Source: Macrotrachela quadricornifera (taxonomy: Eukaryota > Rotifera > Eurotatoria > Philodinida > Philodinidae). From it: DNA of 64,000 nt. The stretch's first letter is position 1; each line of letters opens with the position of its first letter. The notes under the pieces were generated by a model that saw only the letters and a list, made by a program, of their open reading frames with translations, did no database searches and was not told where the DNA came from. The stretch is from the NCBI GenBank assembly GCA_022393335.1, contig JAJEKB010021753.1, forward strand, positions 409,628 to 473,627, given 5' to 3'. Positions 1-11,799 of this stretch are shown here, piece after piece. A program made the translations under genes and the position numbers.

Positions 1-1400
1 TGTTAGAGGCGAAAATTATGTTAGTTTTAATTATGAAACGATTTCATTTTGAACTTGTACCTGGACAAAAACATGTGCCAAATATTGCTGTCACTATCAG
101 GTTGCTCATGTCTCATTCTATAATATTTCTATACTCACATCATATCTTTCTAGACCTAAATATGGTATGTGGATGCGAATTTCATCACGATGATATTAAT
201 ATTTGCCAATTAGAAATACACAATAATTCTTCAAATTCATTTGTATTTGACACTTACTGATATTACGGCATAATGATCGTTTCTTTTCACAAAAAAATAT
301 CTAACAACTAAGACGACTATTTTTGTGATAATTCACATTGTACATATTTTCAAATAAACTTTTTCAAAAATGTATATATGTCATCGAACAACTCAACATA
401 TGATTTTTAATCTCTTGAATACATCCGATAGATGTTATAGAGTCGATTTCTATTGTAAAAACTCAAAAATAATACTCGGATGCAATGATCACACTTTCTC
501 ATTTTTAATTGAAAGTATTCAGAACCTGGATATAGCTGATTGCTGAACGTGAGCATTGATTTCTTATTTTCAAGGCCTTTGGAAGTGCTTTATTGATATC
601 AATGTTTGGTTGAAAATGAGCTGAGTTATTCAATAAAAATTAAATGATTACTGAAAATTTTTCACTAAATTCCAAAATAAATCATGTCTTCGTTTCAGCA
701 AAAGATAATTATAATTTGTCTTTTCTTTACCGCACCATCTCACCATCAATTGTAACGCATCATAAAATCTGTTAAACATATTTGTATTCTATTCCTACAC
801 TGAACAAATTGCCGTTCTTTTCATCATGATATCATCAAAAAAATTCATTTATATACAGCTAAAATATGAACATCAATACAGAAGCACATGCATGGAATCG
901 TGTAGTGATGATTGAATGATTTAAGATAAAAAACTAACTGCAAATTGAGAATAAATCTTTTGAAAACAAAATTCTCTGTTGTTACTTGCGCTCGTATCTG
1001 AATGTTCTCAAATTTGAGACTTATTGGACGTAAGAAAGAATTACATTTTTATTTCATTAAAATATTTGTTTAGTAAGAAATCGAGTTAAGTCATGAGAAA
1101 GTCAATTTATCTCGTGGGATAACATAAATTATTCGATAAATAAGTATGTCAATCAAAAAAATCAATTTATTAAATATGAGAAATTGACTGACCTCATAAA
1201 AAATATAAACTCCTTCCTAAACAAATATCTTGTTACTTATGCTTTGATCAAGATAGAAGATAGTCGCAGGTTGATAGACATTGAAAAGAGAGAAGATCCA
1301 TCATGAGATGTTGGATACAGATGAATTTGATAGTTCTGAATTAAGTATCAGTCTCTAATTTGGCTTTTTGTGTTTGTAATATTCTGAATTTGAATTAGAA
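1..1400. other. AT-rich intergenic DNA, no gene seen
   Basis: No frame shows a recognisable protein. A weak inverted repeat pairs TATTTGTTTAG near 1062 with CTAAACAAATA near 1216. It could be a small decayed foldback element of about 170 bp, but the arms are too short to be sure. Confidence 0.5.
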
Positions 1401-1409
1401 GTAAAACGT

Positions 1410-1676
1410 ATGCGACGAAAAAGTGAACAAGAACACGAACTTCGTATTTTAGAGACGCTTGTTGCTCTCGCTCGACCACAACAACAATATCCAATTGTTT
1501 CAACTTCCATTCCTACTTCGTTCTTTATTCAAGCACAAGCAACGCAACCTTCTACTTGTCCAGTTTTTATTGGAACTCAATCACAAATTTGTCCTACCGC
1601 TGTCGAAGGAAGTTTACCTAAAGCAAATGATGATGTTCGATATGAAACGTTGTCCAATTTAATATTCAACTTATAA
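1410..1676 (+). CDS. Fragment of a charged DNA-binding-type protein, possibly a transposon accessory ORF
   Basis: This 88-codon ORF begins with a charged helix (MRRKSEQEHELRILETLV) and then becomes Pro/Thr/Gln-rich. The reading frame stays open upstream of the ATG (FELEVKR), so the ATG may be internal. I do not recognise the family with certainty. A charged C-terminal helix like this is common in Myb/SANT or MADF-type proteins, and PIF/Harbinger elements carry such a second ORF. The Harbinger transposase remnant begins about 350 bp downstream on the opposite strand, which makes this link reasonable but unproven. It is probably a decayed fragment. Confidence 0.3.
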   Translation: MRRKSEQEHELRILETLVALARPQQQYPIVSTSIPTSFFIQAQATQPSTCPVFIGTQSQICPTAVEGSLPKANDDVRYETLSNLIFNL

Positions 1677-1769
1677 TAGAATACCGGAGTCTATGGTCTT
1701 TTTTAATTTAAATTGAATTCTAAAATTAGAAAACCATAGCAAATTCTTCCAAATGAAGCGTTTCTCGCG

Positions 1770-1965
1770 TGGCACTAGGTAGTGTTACTTCAAAACCCTT
1801 AGTCCCGTCTATTTCGGCAAAGTCACACCAAGTCTCATCTCGTCAATTCTTAGTCCTGCCTTAGTCCCATATAACATGAGACTAAGCCCTACAGTCCCCA
1901 AAATCTCACGCTCACCCTCACCCTCACTAACCCCTCCTAGACCCACATTCCAGTTTGAAATCAAA
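1770..1965. repeat. TTAGTCCC and CCCTCA-rich simple-sequence stretch
   Basis: The stretch is built of TTAGTCC-like and CCCTCAC-like words and has no coding potential. A similar CCCTCAC-rich run occurs inside the MITE at 45832-46126, so this may be a fragment of a related element. Confidence 0.35.
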
Positions 1966-2517
1966 TGTAATTTTTGCTTGATAAATTTAGATTGAAATAA
2001 AATAGACCATTGTATGGTAATGATTAAGGCTGTTGTCTGGTAGCAGTACTGTTGTCATCAAGCCAACGAGCCAGAAATGGAGTTTTATTCAATTCACATA
2101 AGTTGTGTGAAATAACTGCTACAAGAACGACAGTGCTCACTTTTTCAGTAGCACAAACGATGCGCTTTGCCAAGCGCTGCCATCGTCCTATAAATAAATT
2201 TCCTTAAAAAGATATTCTCGTTAAGTATTTTCTCTCATCTATTAACCGATCAATGGCGCATTCAACCACAACACGTGCTCGACTCAATCGATAATTGAAA
2301 GTTATTTGATCAGGAGTTAAATTTACGTTCCGGTATGGTTTCAATAGATTTTCAGAAAGAGGGCAAGCCGAATCACCAACAAGGAAAGCGGGCATACTTT
2401 CTCCTTCAATTATTTTAGTATGACTTGAAAGAAGATCTTTTTGTGTAATTTTATTGTATAAACTACTTGATCTAAACATACGTGCGTCGTGGACGCTGCC
2501 AGGCCAACCAGCAATAG

Positions 2518-4249
2518 CAGTGGCGGCGCGAAGAGGTCAAAGCAGGAGGGGGGTATTTCGCGAAATGGGAGAAAGCTGAAAAATTTTTCACCGCCTTCGG
2601 CGACTGGAAACTATTTTTTTCTAACACGTTGATTATTTATGGTCTTCTCAGATTTTATCCATCATTCATATTCTTTTAGTGATCACGGTATTGACAACGC
2701 TATTAGTGATGTTTGGAGTTTTTTTTTAACCTAAAAGGTTTTGACAAAGTGGAAATTAATGTGTATCATTGGTACAAATTTTTTGTGCACTAGAGATAAT
2801 ACGACTGAATTCTACGCTAAATTCTCAAAAATCGAAGATTCTTTTACATAAAGGATGCCAAGATTTTCGCTTATGCCTCAACAAAAATTTTTGAATCTAA
2901 TCTTCTATTGTTTCTTATCTTCTTTGATTGTCATTAATAGAGCTTTTAGGTAATTATAGAGATCTCACGTATTATTTGACGAATTTCCGGAACTTGAGAA
3001 GAACAGAAATGATCGTGATCTCAGCTTTTGAACATTTTCCGCAAAAACTGTAAAAGAAGATATATTTACATAAAAGTATGCGACAAGCTCAAAGCTTCGA
3101 ACGATTGATTAATTTAAAAAGTCGTTTATTGGACACAATACATCATTGCTCTCCAAAGACCTTTCAGTAGAGGTAAAGCTAGTTTTTATTTTTTAATGAA
3201 TGTGGAAGAGATTAAAATAGAATATAGCTTTTTCAGAATCGAGAAAAATTTCTTTCTCAAAACGCAATTGAATTTCTCCGAAACAATTTATTAAAAAGAC
3301 AAATAAAATTCAAACTGTTCCACACACATGCATAGCTTATCAAGAATAGATCAGTCTACATATGTCAATGTACACCAATTATATTTTCTACGTTCTCTAT
3401 CAATAAATTTCTCAACTAAACATTGATTGTGTATTTTGATTCAATAAAATGTCTTTTTAAAGCATTCTAACAGTAAGATTAATATTCTAGTTTTTCATAT
3501 TCACTGATTTATTCTCGAAATTTTGGTAGAGCGGTGGAAGAAAATATTCCTTTTTGTTGCAAAAGGAAGAGAATTTAAGTCATTTTTTTGAAAAAACTGA
3601 GAAAGTGAGGATCAATATATCCTAATTCAAGGAAACTTGCAGCCTAAATTTCTGAGAAATTAGATAAAGCTGTAACTCAAATTTCCAACAACAGAAGAAA
3701 GGTGTTCTCTTCACCCTACTTGGTCGCACAGCCTCAGAACTCTCAAATCAGGCTCATTTTCTCACAAAACTGGAGTAAATCTGAGACCACTTTCTTCTAA
3801 AACTCTGGGAAACTGGAGATTATTTTCTTCTAAAATTAGAAGAAATATAAGGCCACTTTTTAAAACTGAAGGAAATTTGTGGTCATCTTCTTCCAAAACG
3901 GAAAAAAATTTGAGATTATGTTCTTCTAAAGCTGAAGAAAATATGAGTTCGCTTTCTCCTAAAAATTAAAGAAATTCTGAAGTCATTTTCGCTCAAATTG
4001 GAGAGAATTTCAGATCATCTCTCTCAAAATTGGAAGGAATCTGAGATATCTTTCTCACCAAACTGAACAAATCCTAGACCCATTTTCTTGCAAAATGAGA
4101 GAAAATCTGGGATCGTTATCTTCCGAAATGGGAGGAAATTTGAGAAAATTTTTCTCAAAATGGGAGAAAATCTCGGGTAATTTTTTTCCTTAGCAGAAAG
4201 GGGGGGGGGGGTACCCTCCTATCCCCTCCCCCCCGTCGCGCCGCCCCTG
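2518..4249. mobile_element. hAT-like non-autonomous element inside the Harbinger transposase
   Basis: Ends are CAGTGGCGGCGCGA on the left and its near-complement TCGCGCCGCCCCTG on the right, 13 of 14 matching. Flanks give an 8-bp target duplication, AGCAATAG at 2510-2517 and AACAATAG at 4250-4257 (7 of 8). CAG-N-G ends with an 8-bp duplication are typical of hAT elements. Removing the element and one target copy rejoins the transposase frame, so the insertion came after the host element was functional. The interior has no transposase ORF and carries a minisatellite near its right end. Confidence 0.75.
3740..4190. repeat. Degenerate minisatellite, unit about 35-45 bp
   Basis: Units share the theme AATCTGAGA, then TTTTCTTCTAAAA, then a Gly-codon-like GGAGAA segment, about ten times. 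It lies inside the hAT-like insertion and ends in a poly-G/poly-C run at 4199-4235. It is non-coding. Confidence 0.6.
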
Positions 4250-5158
4250 AACAATAGCACTGCAGATTAAATATGTATGGTCAACAACAAATTGTGCATG
4301 CATGCTGTGATAAGCCTTTCGATTATGATAATCAGCAGCATTATCTATACGCGCCAGAATTGCAAAATGTGTTCCATCAACAACTCTGGCACATTGTGGA
4401 AATCCCTATAACATGAGAACACAAATGTGTACATCGTTTTAGTTTTTATACAACTCACCCATGTTGTACGAAATCCGTCGATAACCTCTGATAATTCCTT
4501 ACCAACTGGTAATTTAATGTACCGATCACGTACTCGAGAGACAATAGTGTCAATGACTTATTCAAAGATTACACAAACCGATGACCGTGAGACACCAAAT
4601 AAGTTTTGGAGAGTCTGATATTCAACTGTTATTGCCAGTGTATAGAGGCCAATAGCTAGACGTTTGGCAAGAGAAATCGTCGTTTGGATTCTTTTTTTAA
4701 ATCATTGTCGGTTTGCTCAAGAATCCAATTAAACAGATCACGTGATATACGAAAGTTTTGCTGGAAAACATCTTCGTTGAATGATGGCATGTCGTATTCA
4801 AAAAAAATGTTGAACTTCTCGGATGCTTCCAAACTGAGCTTTCTTGTTGAGTAATTGAATTTAAACATCATAAAAATAGCAAAATATCGGATGTTCGATG
4901 TTTTGGTCGTTTGTAATTTCGTGAGACAATTGACTTGTGTTGCTTCATAAATGAATAAACAATGAGAAGATACATATTTTTTATTAGAATGATTATTCCA
5001 CTACGCAGTCCTTCTTTGTATACCTCAATTGAATGCATGATTACTAGTTTATGCATGCATACATGTTTATACAGAACAAGTTGTGCATGCACAACATCTA
5101 ATCAAGCACAACTTTAATCGAGAATAGACTTGCCCTCTAAACATAGTGTGCAAATCCA

Positions 5159-5653
5159 GATGGTAATTGTTTGTATAATTCTCTTTCAATAATTAACATT
5201 GGATCTGAAAAACTAACACAATCAATGAGGCTATTGGCAGTCCATGCAATGATTAATAACAGTGATCATTTCAAAAGAATTTGCAAGGCATTGAACTATT
5301 CATTTGAAGAACAGATCGATAGAACTGTTACGAATGAAATATGGGAAGGAAAAGTTCAAATTCAAGCAATTTCTTTAGCCTTGTGTCAGCCTATTTATTC
5401 ATATATCAAATTTGACAATAATCCAATGCATGGACATTATATTCCATCCGATATTAGTGTACAAAATTTGATTGATCGATTCGGTAAAGCAATCGCAGGT
5501 GGTCATCTTAAATATATTGGATACAAATCGGATATGAACAAATTGAGTTTATGTGTTCATTTCACCAGCAATCACTATGATGCTCTCTTACCTTTTAGCA
5601 ATAAGTCTCATCAATTTATACCCTACAATGGCATAATTAACATGAGTTTATAA
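5159..5653 (+). CDS. OTU-domain cysteine protease fragment (5' end missing)
   Basis: The frame opens with DGNCLYNSLS, the OTU catalytic block with the nucleophile Cys at about 5168. It runs 160 residues to TAA at 5651-5653. The His block is HFTSNHYDALLPF near the C-terminus, so both catalytic blocks are visible. In between lies an IQAISLALCQPIYSYI segment typical of the large OTU-like proteins frequent in bdelloid genomes. OTU proteases remove ubiquitin or related modifiers. Upstream in the same frame there is a TAG only five codons before DGNC and more stops before that. No ATG precedes the domain. The sequence AATCCAG just before it could be a splice acceptor. Either an upstream exon exists or, more likely given the transposon surroundings, this is a truncated copy. 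Confidence 0.65.
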   Translation, partial: DGNCLYNSLSIINIGSEKLTQSMRLLAVHAMINNSDHFKRICKALNYSFEEQIDRTVTNEIWEGKVQIQAISLALCQPIYSYIKFDNNPMHGHYIPSDISVQNLIDRFGKAIAGGHLKYIGYKSDMNKLSLCVHFTSNHYDALLPFSNKSHQFIPYNGIINMSL

Positions 5654-5659
5654 AATGAA

Positions 5660-6330
5660 GGAAGGTTCTATAAATTTATCAAAGTAATTAATTAAAATAA
5701 ACAAGTTTTCATTTATACAAACAAATGAAGGCTCCGGAATTAACTCCTCGTCGGGTCCTACGGGACAAAACGAGAGCATTCTCAGGATCTAGGGGGTAGT
5801 TTCTTAGTGCGCTCAAGGATGATTTTTTAGACAGTTTGATCAAAATCAATCTGTCGTCAATTATTAGAAATTATTCAATATTAAATCGAACTTCTATTTA
5901 ACAAGAAAAGAAATCTTATAAATAATTTTTTTTTTGTTTATCAGATCCTGATACTCCAGATAAGGGAATATTTATTGAGATATTTGTTAAATTTAAATTT
6001 GTTTTATTAGCATAATAAAGTTCAATATGAATAATTGTTTTTATTGATCCACCTTGAATACCTATTTATATAAGATCATTTTCAAAAATAATATCACTAC
6101 TTTTAATAAAAAATATTTTTTGTTGATTGTAATGTTGTCATTGTTGTAGCTAATGGTTTATTTGTTGAAGATAAAGAATAAAATGTTGATTCTGCAGATT
6201 GACCAATTGGTTGAGATGTTTCAAATGATATTATGTACGTTTTTTTTAAGCAACCAATGTAAAATTGAACAAGAAAAACGTAATGCATGTTTATAAAATA
6301 AAATTAATTGAAAAAAAGAAAAAGTTTAAT
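5660..6330. other. Non-coding spacer
   Basis: AT-rich, with no recognisable gene between the OTU fragment and the kinase-like pseudogene, which run in convergent orientation. Confidence 0.5.
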
Positions 6331-6333
6331 AAA

Positions 6334-7036
6334 CTAAATCAAGTTTATGCATTGTTCAAGTATTTGTTGAGATCGTTTATGTAAATCATCTATATTTGTT
6401 AAACTGGCACGTTCACGTTCAGTTCGATTTAGATGATCGATAAATTCTTTTTCACAATGTTTTCATAAAATTTTTTGACGTTTTATGATTAATTCATCAG
6501 CAGAATTAAAATGAACACATTGTTTTATATCAGTTTGTTCTTCTTTTGTAGAATTTAATAATAATAACATATAAATAATTGATAAATAATCATCAGCTAA
6601 ATAGGCCGTAACTTATTTACCACGTGTTAATTCGTGATGCTGTTGTAAATGTTCCTTCATATTTCTCCTTAAAACCATTATATGTTGATGAATCCCAATC
6701 GATTAAATAAACATCATCATTAAATAATATTAAATTGTATATTCGAATATCTCGATGGACAAGTCCAACTTTATGAGCAATAGCTAATTGATTAAATATT
6801 TGAGTAATACATTTCTTTCGACATAACTGATTTTTATTCATTAATTTTCTAATTGGTCTTGATAGAATGAAACCTTGTATATTAAACATGTTTATTATTT
6901 TAACATTTAATCACGGATGTTCATTTATATAATTTTTCATTTTTTCACCTATTTCATATTCCTTTGTTGATTTTTTATTTAAAATTTTCATTGTATAATG
7001 GACATGTTGATATTCAATTTGATAAACTCCAGGTCG
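6334..7036 (-). pseudogene. Protein-kinase-like domain, degraded
   Basis: On the minus strand the frame reads through VYQIEYQHVHYTMKIL, where the Lys would be the VAIK lysine of the N-lobe. An in-frame TGA follows (about 6912). Then come QIFNQLAIAHKVGLVHRDIR with the catalytic HRD Asp, a downstream Asn (IYNLIL), and DVYLIDWDS, where DWD replaces the usual DFG metal-binding motif. A stop and frame change near 6620 separate this from a helical tail (VTAYLADDYLSIIYMLLLL) that carries another TGA and ends at 6334. The HRD-N-DWD pattern marks an atypical small kinase, of a type seen in Crinkler-like effectors, though that subfamily call is inference. With several stops and a frameshift it is not translatable as one protein. 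Confidence 0.7.
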
Positions 7037-8088
7037 AAAGCATTAGGTCGTAAACGATCGTGCGCAGATAAATACACCTGTACACCACCATTTCTTTTGC
7101 TGTATTGCCTGTCTCAGTATTATGGTAAAAGACGGTGGGATGCGATCGTATCATGAACGTATACGTTCGTTTACACACGTGTGCGCACTCCGTATTCGTC
7201 GACTTGGGACTACACCATTTGCATCTCTCCCTAAACAAAAAAAAGAATGAAATTCCAACAGACTTTAAAAATAATATTGATTATTAAAACGGAACATTTA
7301 TTAAAAATGTAATGTAAAAAATGAAATTTTAATCTGTTAACGAAAGAAACATATTCAACTGTTGAATAAAATTCAATTTTCGATTATGGCTAAACATAAG
7401 TTTTTATAAAACTGAGATAAACCTACGAGAGTTCATTTTCATAATTCATTGATCAAGTTTTATGATCATTTTCAAGAATTTTTGGACTCATTTTTATATA
7501 TTTAATGAAAAATCAAATGACTAAATTTTTGAACGTCAAAATTTTGTCCATGGCTGATACATTTGATGATCATTATAATATGTTACTGGTTGATTCCAGT
7601 TAAAAAATTCAATGTTCTCTTCTCGAAATATTAATTTTTCAAATCAATTCGATTTATATGATTTGTTTCTATAAAGCGACTATTTTCGCTTTTGTTTTCC
7701 TAATTAAATACTTTCAGAAAAAAACATCCAATTTTAATGAAATTTTCAAAAGTCGATTCTTTCACAAATACTTTGAAGTTAATCAAAATTTCCAGTAAAA
7801 AAAAACAATCACAAATCTTGAACAATAGTTTATGCATATGAATTCTCTTAAGTTTTATCTGATGGAGAACTACCTGTAGCAATAATATGTAATCGAACGA
7901 CATTGAATAGTTGGATATATACTCTTATGAGAGATATTAAAAAAGACTTATTTCTTTACTGAGAAAGTCTTATATACAAATATTTTTTTATAATTTCAAT
8001 TGTTTTATGAAACTATTTACCAATATAAAACTTTCGTGTCTTATTCTTATTCAATTTGATAGAAAATATGATTAAAACTAATATTTAC
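7037..8088. other. Intervening AT-rich segment between two halves of the kinase-like locus
   Basis: A splice donor (GTAAAT on the minus strand at 8083-8088) ends the upstream coding block, and the kinase block starts near 7036. The 1-kb interval may be an intron enlarged by an insertion. A less AT-rich patch at 7040-7230 looks foreign to its surroundings, but I could not identify it. Confidence 0.35.
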
Positions 8089-8739
8089 CTAATAATAATT
8101 TAATTTCAAAATTCTCTGGAACAGAAAATTTTACGTGTCCTAAATCAAATGGTTGACAATGAAGAAATTTCCAATATTCTTCAATTACATTAATTGGTAT
8201 AAATATTTCATAATTAAATTCATTATTTATTATTGATGCTTTACCAAATATAACATTTTTATAATTAGTTAAACATTCAATTGCAAATGTTCGTTGAGGA
8301 GATATTTGTACAATTATTCTTAGATATTCCAATATTTGACATATTTCATTTCTTGTTATAATATTTCATGAATAATATTGTGGAATTATTGACCATGTAA
8401 AATCTGTTTTTTTACCAAGAAACACCTGTTCAAATTCACCACTTTTTTGATTTCCCGTAAATGTTATTTGTGAATTAAATTTTTTTAAATGATTATCAAA
8501 TTCTAAACTTGCTTCATTTTCCGATCTTGATTTGGATATTTCAACAAATCTCTCAATTGTCATTTTAAAATCTTCAGGTAGATCAGGAATAATCATATTA
8601 TCAATACCAATAAATTCTTCTAAGATTGTACAATCAATTCTTGTTATATAAATATGTTCTATAATTGATTTATCAGATTTTGATTCAGAATTTTGTGATC
8701 GAACCGAATCGGAAAACTGTATTTCACGTTGATATAAGT
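8089..8739 (-). pseudogene. Upstream coding block of the kinase-like locus, one in-frame stop
   Basis: A minus-strand frame of about 217 codons runs from a good splice acceptor (TTTATTTAG, 8740-8748) to a good donor (GTAAAT, 8083-8088). It is broken only by a TGA at 8366-8368. The sequence is acidic and Ser-rich at first (SDSVRSQNSESKSDKS). It continues as a globular region (LPEDFKMTIERFVEIS, then RTFAIECLTNYKNVIFG). I do not recognise the domain. A restriction-nuclease-like or other N-terminal module placed before a kinase is possible, as in Crinkler-type proteins. An upstream first exon should exist beyond 8750 but was not found. Confidence 0.5.
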
Positions 8740-11100
8740 CTAAATAAACAAAATCACAAATATATAATTTACTATTTTATCAAAGACTTTGATAAAAGTA
8801 TTCAATAATGTTACCTTCCCTCCCCTATTTTTTTTATCCTTTCTACATCTCAAATAAAATGTGGTACGACCAATCGGATTGAAATTTTTACGGGACTACA
8901 ACACCTAAAATAACAAGATATATCTTCGATGAAACATTTTGTCATGTGGCTTTTCTGTAAAACTCTGCTTTTCCGTATGACTTCATCTTGTCACGGTGAA
9001 GTCTTATCAAAGTTTTTTCGATTAGACTGAAAATTGTTTTGGAGATACCTGCAACTATATCTTAGAGGTGATTTTGAACTTTTTCGAAAATCTCATTTTC
9101 TTTTTTTCGTCTTTTTATAAAAAAAATATCTCAAGGTTCTGGCTAGAATCGATATCCTAGCTTTCGAAACCCTATGAATTTGAGCAGAAAAATCAAAAAT
9201 TTAAACTGTCGATTTTAATTCGAGAGAATATTTCGAAGTATCTGGGGAAAAATTTCAGCCCCATCAGATAGAGTTAGAGGAAAGTTGTACATTGCACAAC
9301 CACACCCTCTCGTTGAAAAACGGGTTTCGAGAAAAATGCAAAATAAATTTGAGAAGTGACTTCATTGCAGTGAGAGGCTGAAAGTTCATTTTTGTAATGA
9401 TGCTATGAATATTCTCCTATGATGAATCTGATGATCGTATCAACAAAAATTTTCTTTTTTTCAATAGAACTTCTCATAAAAATAAAAATAAAATATTTAA
9501 TGGAAGATCAGATTGAGCTCATTCAAGCACACATTGAAAGGTCTCTATTCAATCTATCGTTAGAGCACTTAAACAAAAAAAAAGGGTTTTTTTTTTAAAG
9601 AGAGCGTATATCCTTAAACAAGCTTCCAATGTTTAACAAAAACAAAGAGTCTATTTACCTTTATCATTTTATTTATCATAATATTGAAGAATTCTAATTC
9701 TAATCAAATTCTACAATTTTCAGAATAGTAAATGAGCAAATTAATATAGTGATCCATAGGCTGATCAACATGAATCATTGATTTATCTCCTTGATTAGCA
9801 CGCTAATGTACTCTCGTATGCACTTCGATGGAAAAAAATCAAATAATATAAATTTTTGTGTGGAAAAAATCAAAACGGAGAATCTAGAGTGAGGGGCTAT
9901 TATTAAAAAATTGCTTGTCTTCCTCTTCATCTTATGTTCTACTTGTAGACAAAGCTAAGAAGCATTTTTTTTCTTTTAATCTTATCGAATTCATCGCAAA
10001 AATTCCTATTTCTCTTTTTAGATTTTCAATATTTTTTGCACATACTTTCTTCATTTATTCTTGTTATCTAATTAGTTCTTATTGACTGTATATGTCCTCT
10101 GCAAAACTAAACATAAGCAGAACTCATTTTTTTCTTTGTTAAAAATCATTTCAAATTCTCATCCGCATTATAGAAAAAGCAAAACACGGCGTTTATTTCT
10201 CTAAATAAGAAAGCAAAGTCTTCATTTTCATTTGACACATGTGATAGTGACTTCTATGTAACATAGAACAATGATACTCGGAAGTATTTGTACGAATAAG
10301 TAGGTCGACTTACTAATTCTCTGAATATTACATTTTAATAGAAGTCAATTATTACATATTCTACGAGTGAAAAAAATATTACTTGTCTTGAAAATAAATT
10401 ACGTTTAAAAGATATCACTTCATGTTTTATATATCTAAGTCGTACTTCGTTTGTTTTACGTTATATTGGATCACATTATTCTATGTATCACGTTAGAAAT
10501 TCTAAACGTTCTTTCAATTCTCTGCTTTCAAACTCAATAATGATATCTTATACTCATTAATAATAAAAAATCTTGATAAATATTAGAAAATAAAATAAAA
10601 TAATGAAGTTCTAAAAATACATAATCAATAATAGTATTTATTTAAATGTCTTTCGATAAATCGTCCACAGTGATTTCCGATAACACCTGTATTAGGATTA
10701 TTATCAATCGGTAATTGACTATTTGGATTGGTTCTGACTTATTGAGAAGTTGTGCTACTTGTGTATGTGCATCATCTACAAGCACATTTAAATGAACACA
10801 ACATATATTTTCAAATGGACAATCAATTAATATGTTGACCATCCATTATCAAGATAAATAAGAACCTTCGGTTGTTGAATGAAAACCTTTATCTTTGATC
10901 GACGGATGAAAAGGTATTAAACCGTGCGAATGTCGAAATAATTTAAAGATACAGCTAAGCTTATCTATATAATTAATGGTATCGACCATGTGAAGTGTGC
11001 ACAATAACTAATGGAAAATAAATACACTCATCAAATGATTGTTTCATTCGTTTTGTGGCTCGATGAATTCACCACCACAAGTAGAACAAGCTGCTTGTGT
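8740..11100. other. Long non-coding stretch
   Basis: About 2.4 kb without a convincing gene. Runs of T and A interrupt every frame. A weak minus-strand ORF at 10642-10842 has no family signal. Confidence 0.5.
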
Positions 11101-11105
11101 ATATA

Positions 11106-11459
11106 CAGAGTGGCCCAAAAATCACGTTACCGAAAAAAAAATTTTATATCACCATTACGGCTCAAGGAAACGAACTAATCTTTTTGTCAATGATGGAGAT
11201 ATGTTCAAGCTTTATATTGGTAAAGACATGCCTAGATAAACGTTTTGTTAAGTATATCGCTTTCTTTTCAATTTATGAAAAAGTGAATTTTTTTGTCAAG
11301 ATCAATATCAACATTTGACAAGGAATCTCTATAGGCATGTCTTTATAGATATAAACTTTGAACATGTCTCTGCAAATGAAAAAAAAGTCAGTTCGTTTGC
11401 TTGAGTCGTAATCAAGATAGGAATTACTTTTTCGGTAATGTGACTTTTAGGACACCCTG
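11106..11459. mobile_element. Tc1/mariner-type MITE
   Basis: The ends are inverted repeats of about 33 bp. The left begins CAGAGTGGCCCAAAAATCAC and the right ends in the complement of CAGGGTGTCCTAAAAGTCAC. Both arms continue into TTACCGAAAAA. The element is flanked by TA on both sides (11104-11105 and 11460-11461), the mariner target duplication. At 354 bp it encodes nothing. Its right 140 bp recurs at 32124-32270. Confidence 0.8.
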
Positions 11460-11799
11460 TATACTTATAATAAATGGTATCATTTTCAAATAACAGTTCG
11501 ACTATTTAGGAAAGAATAAGTTGAGTTCTTTTTTTATTGATTTTATTACTGATAAGTTACAAAATGATTTCTCAATAATTTAATCTTCTTTAAATTAGAT
11601 GCATTTGTATATATGTTGAAACAATGGTATAAAGAAGAAGAAATATTAAAAGTTGACAAATCTTCCCATGTAACTAAAAAACCAAACACATTTCATGTAA
11701 ATGGTTATTTTCATCATTTAAATGGTTATTTTTGAAATTTTCATCATTTAAATGGTGATTTTTGAAATTTTCATCAAAAAAATTGCATGACTTTACTTC

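Larger units (their letters stand above)
2024..4871 (-). pseudogene. PIF/Harbinger (HARBI1-like) DDE transposase pseudogene, split by an insertion
   Basis: Read on the minus strand, the N-terminal part (4656-4871) has FRISRDLFNWILEQT, then after a frameshift RLAIGLYTLAITVEYQ and an in-frame stop near 4566. A plausible intron of about 65 bp near 4390-4460 (GTGAGT to TTATAG) precedes GFPQCARVVDGTHFAI, the typical first DDE block. The ORF is then cut by a 1.7-kb element at 2518-4249. It resumes as AIAGWPGSVHDARMF and VGDSACPLSENLL, followed by VVECAIDRL. A second frameshift near 2200 precedes the helical tail (WQRLAKRI, SHNLCE) and the stop at 2024. Domain order matches DDE_Tnp_4 transposases, which are nuclear cut-and-paste enzymes. 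Two frameshifts, one stop and one insertion mean it is dead. No Harbinger terminal repeats were identified. Confidence 0.85.

Noticed and set aside
10642..10842. 66-codon minus-strand ORF
   Set aside because: No recognisable motif, AT-rich, and no partner exons found.
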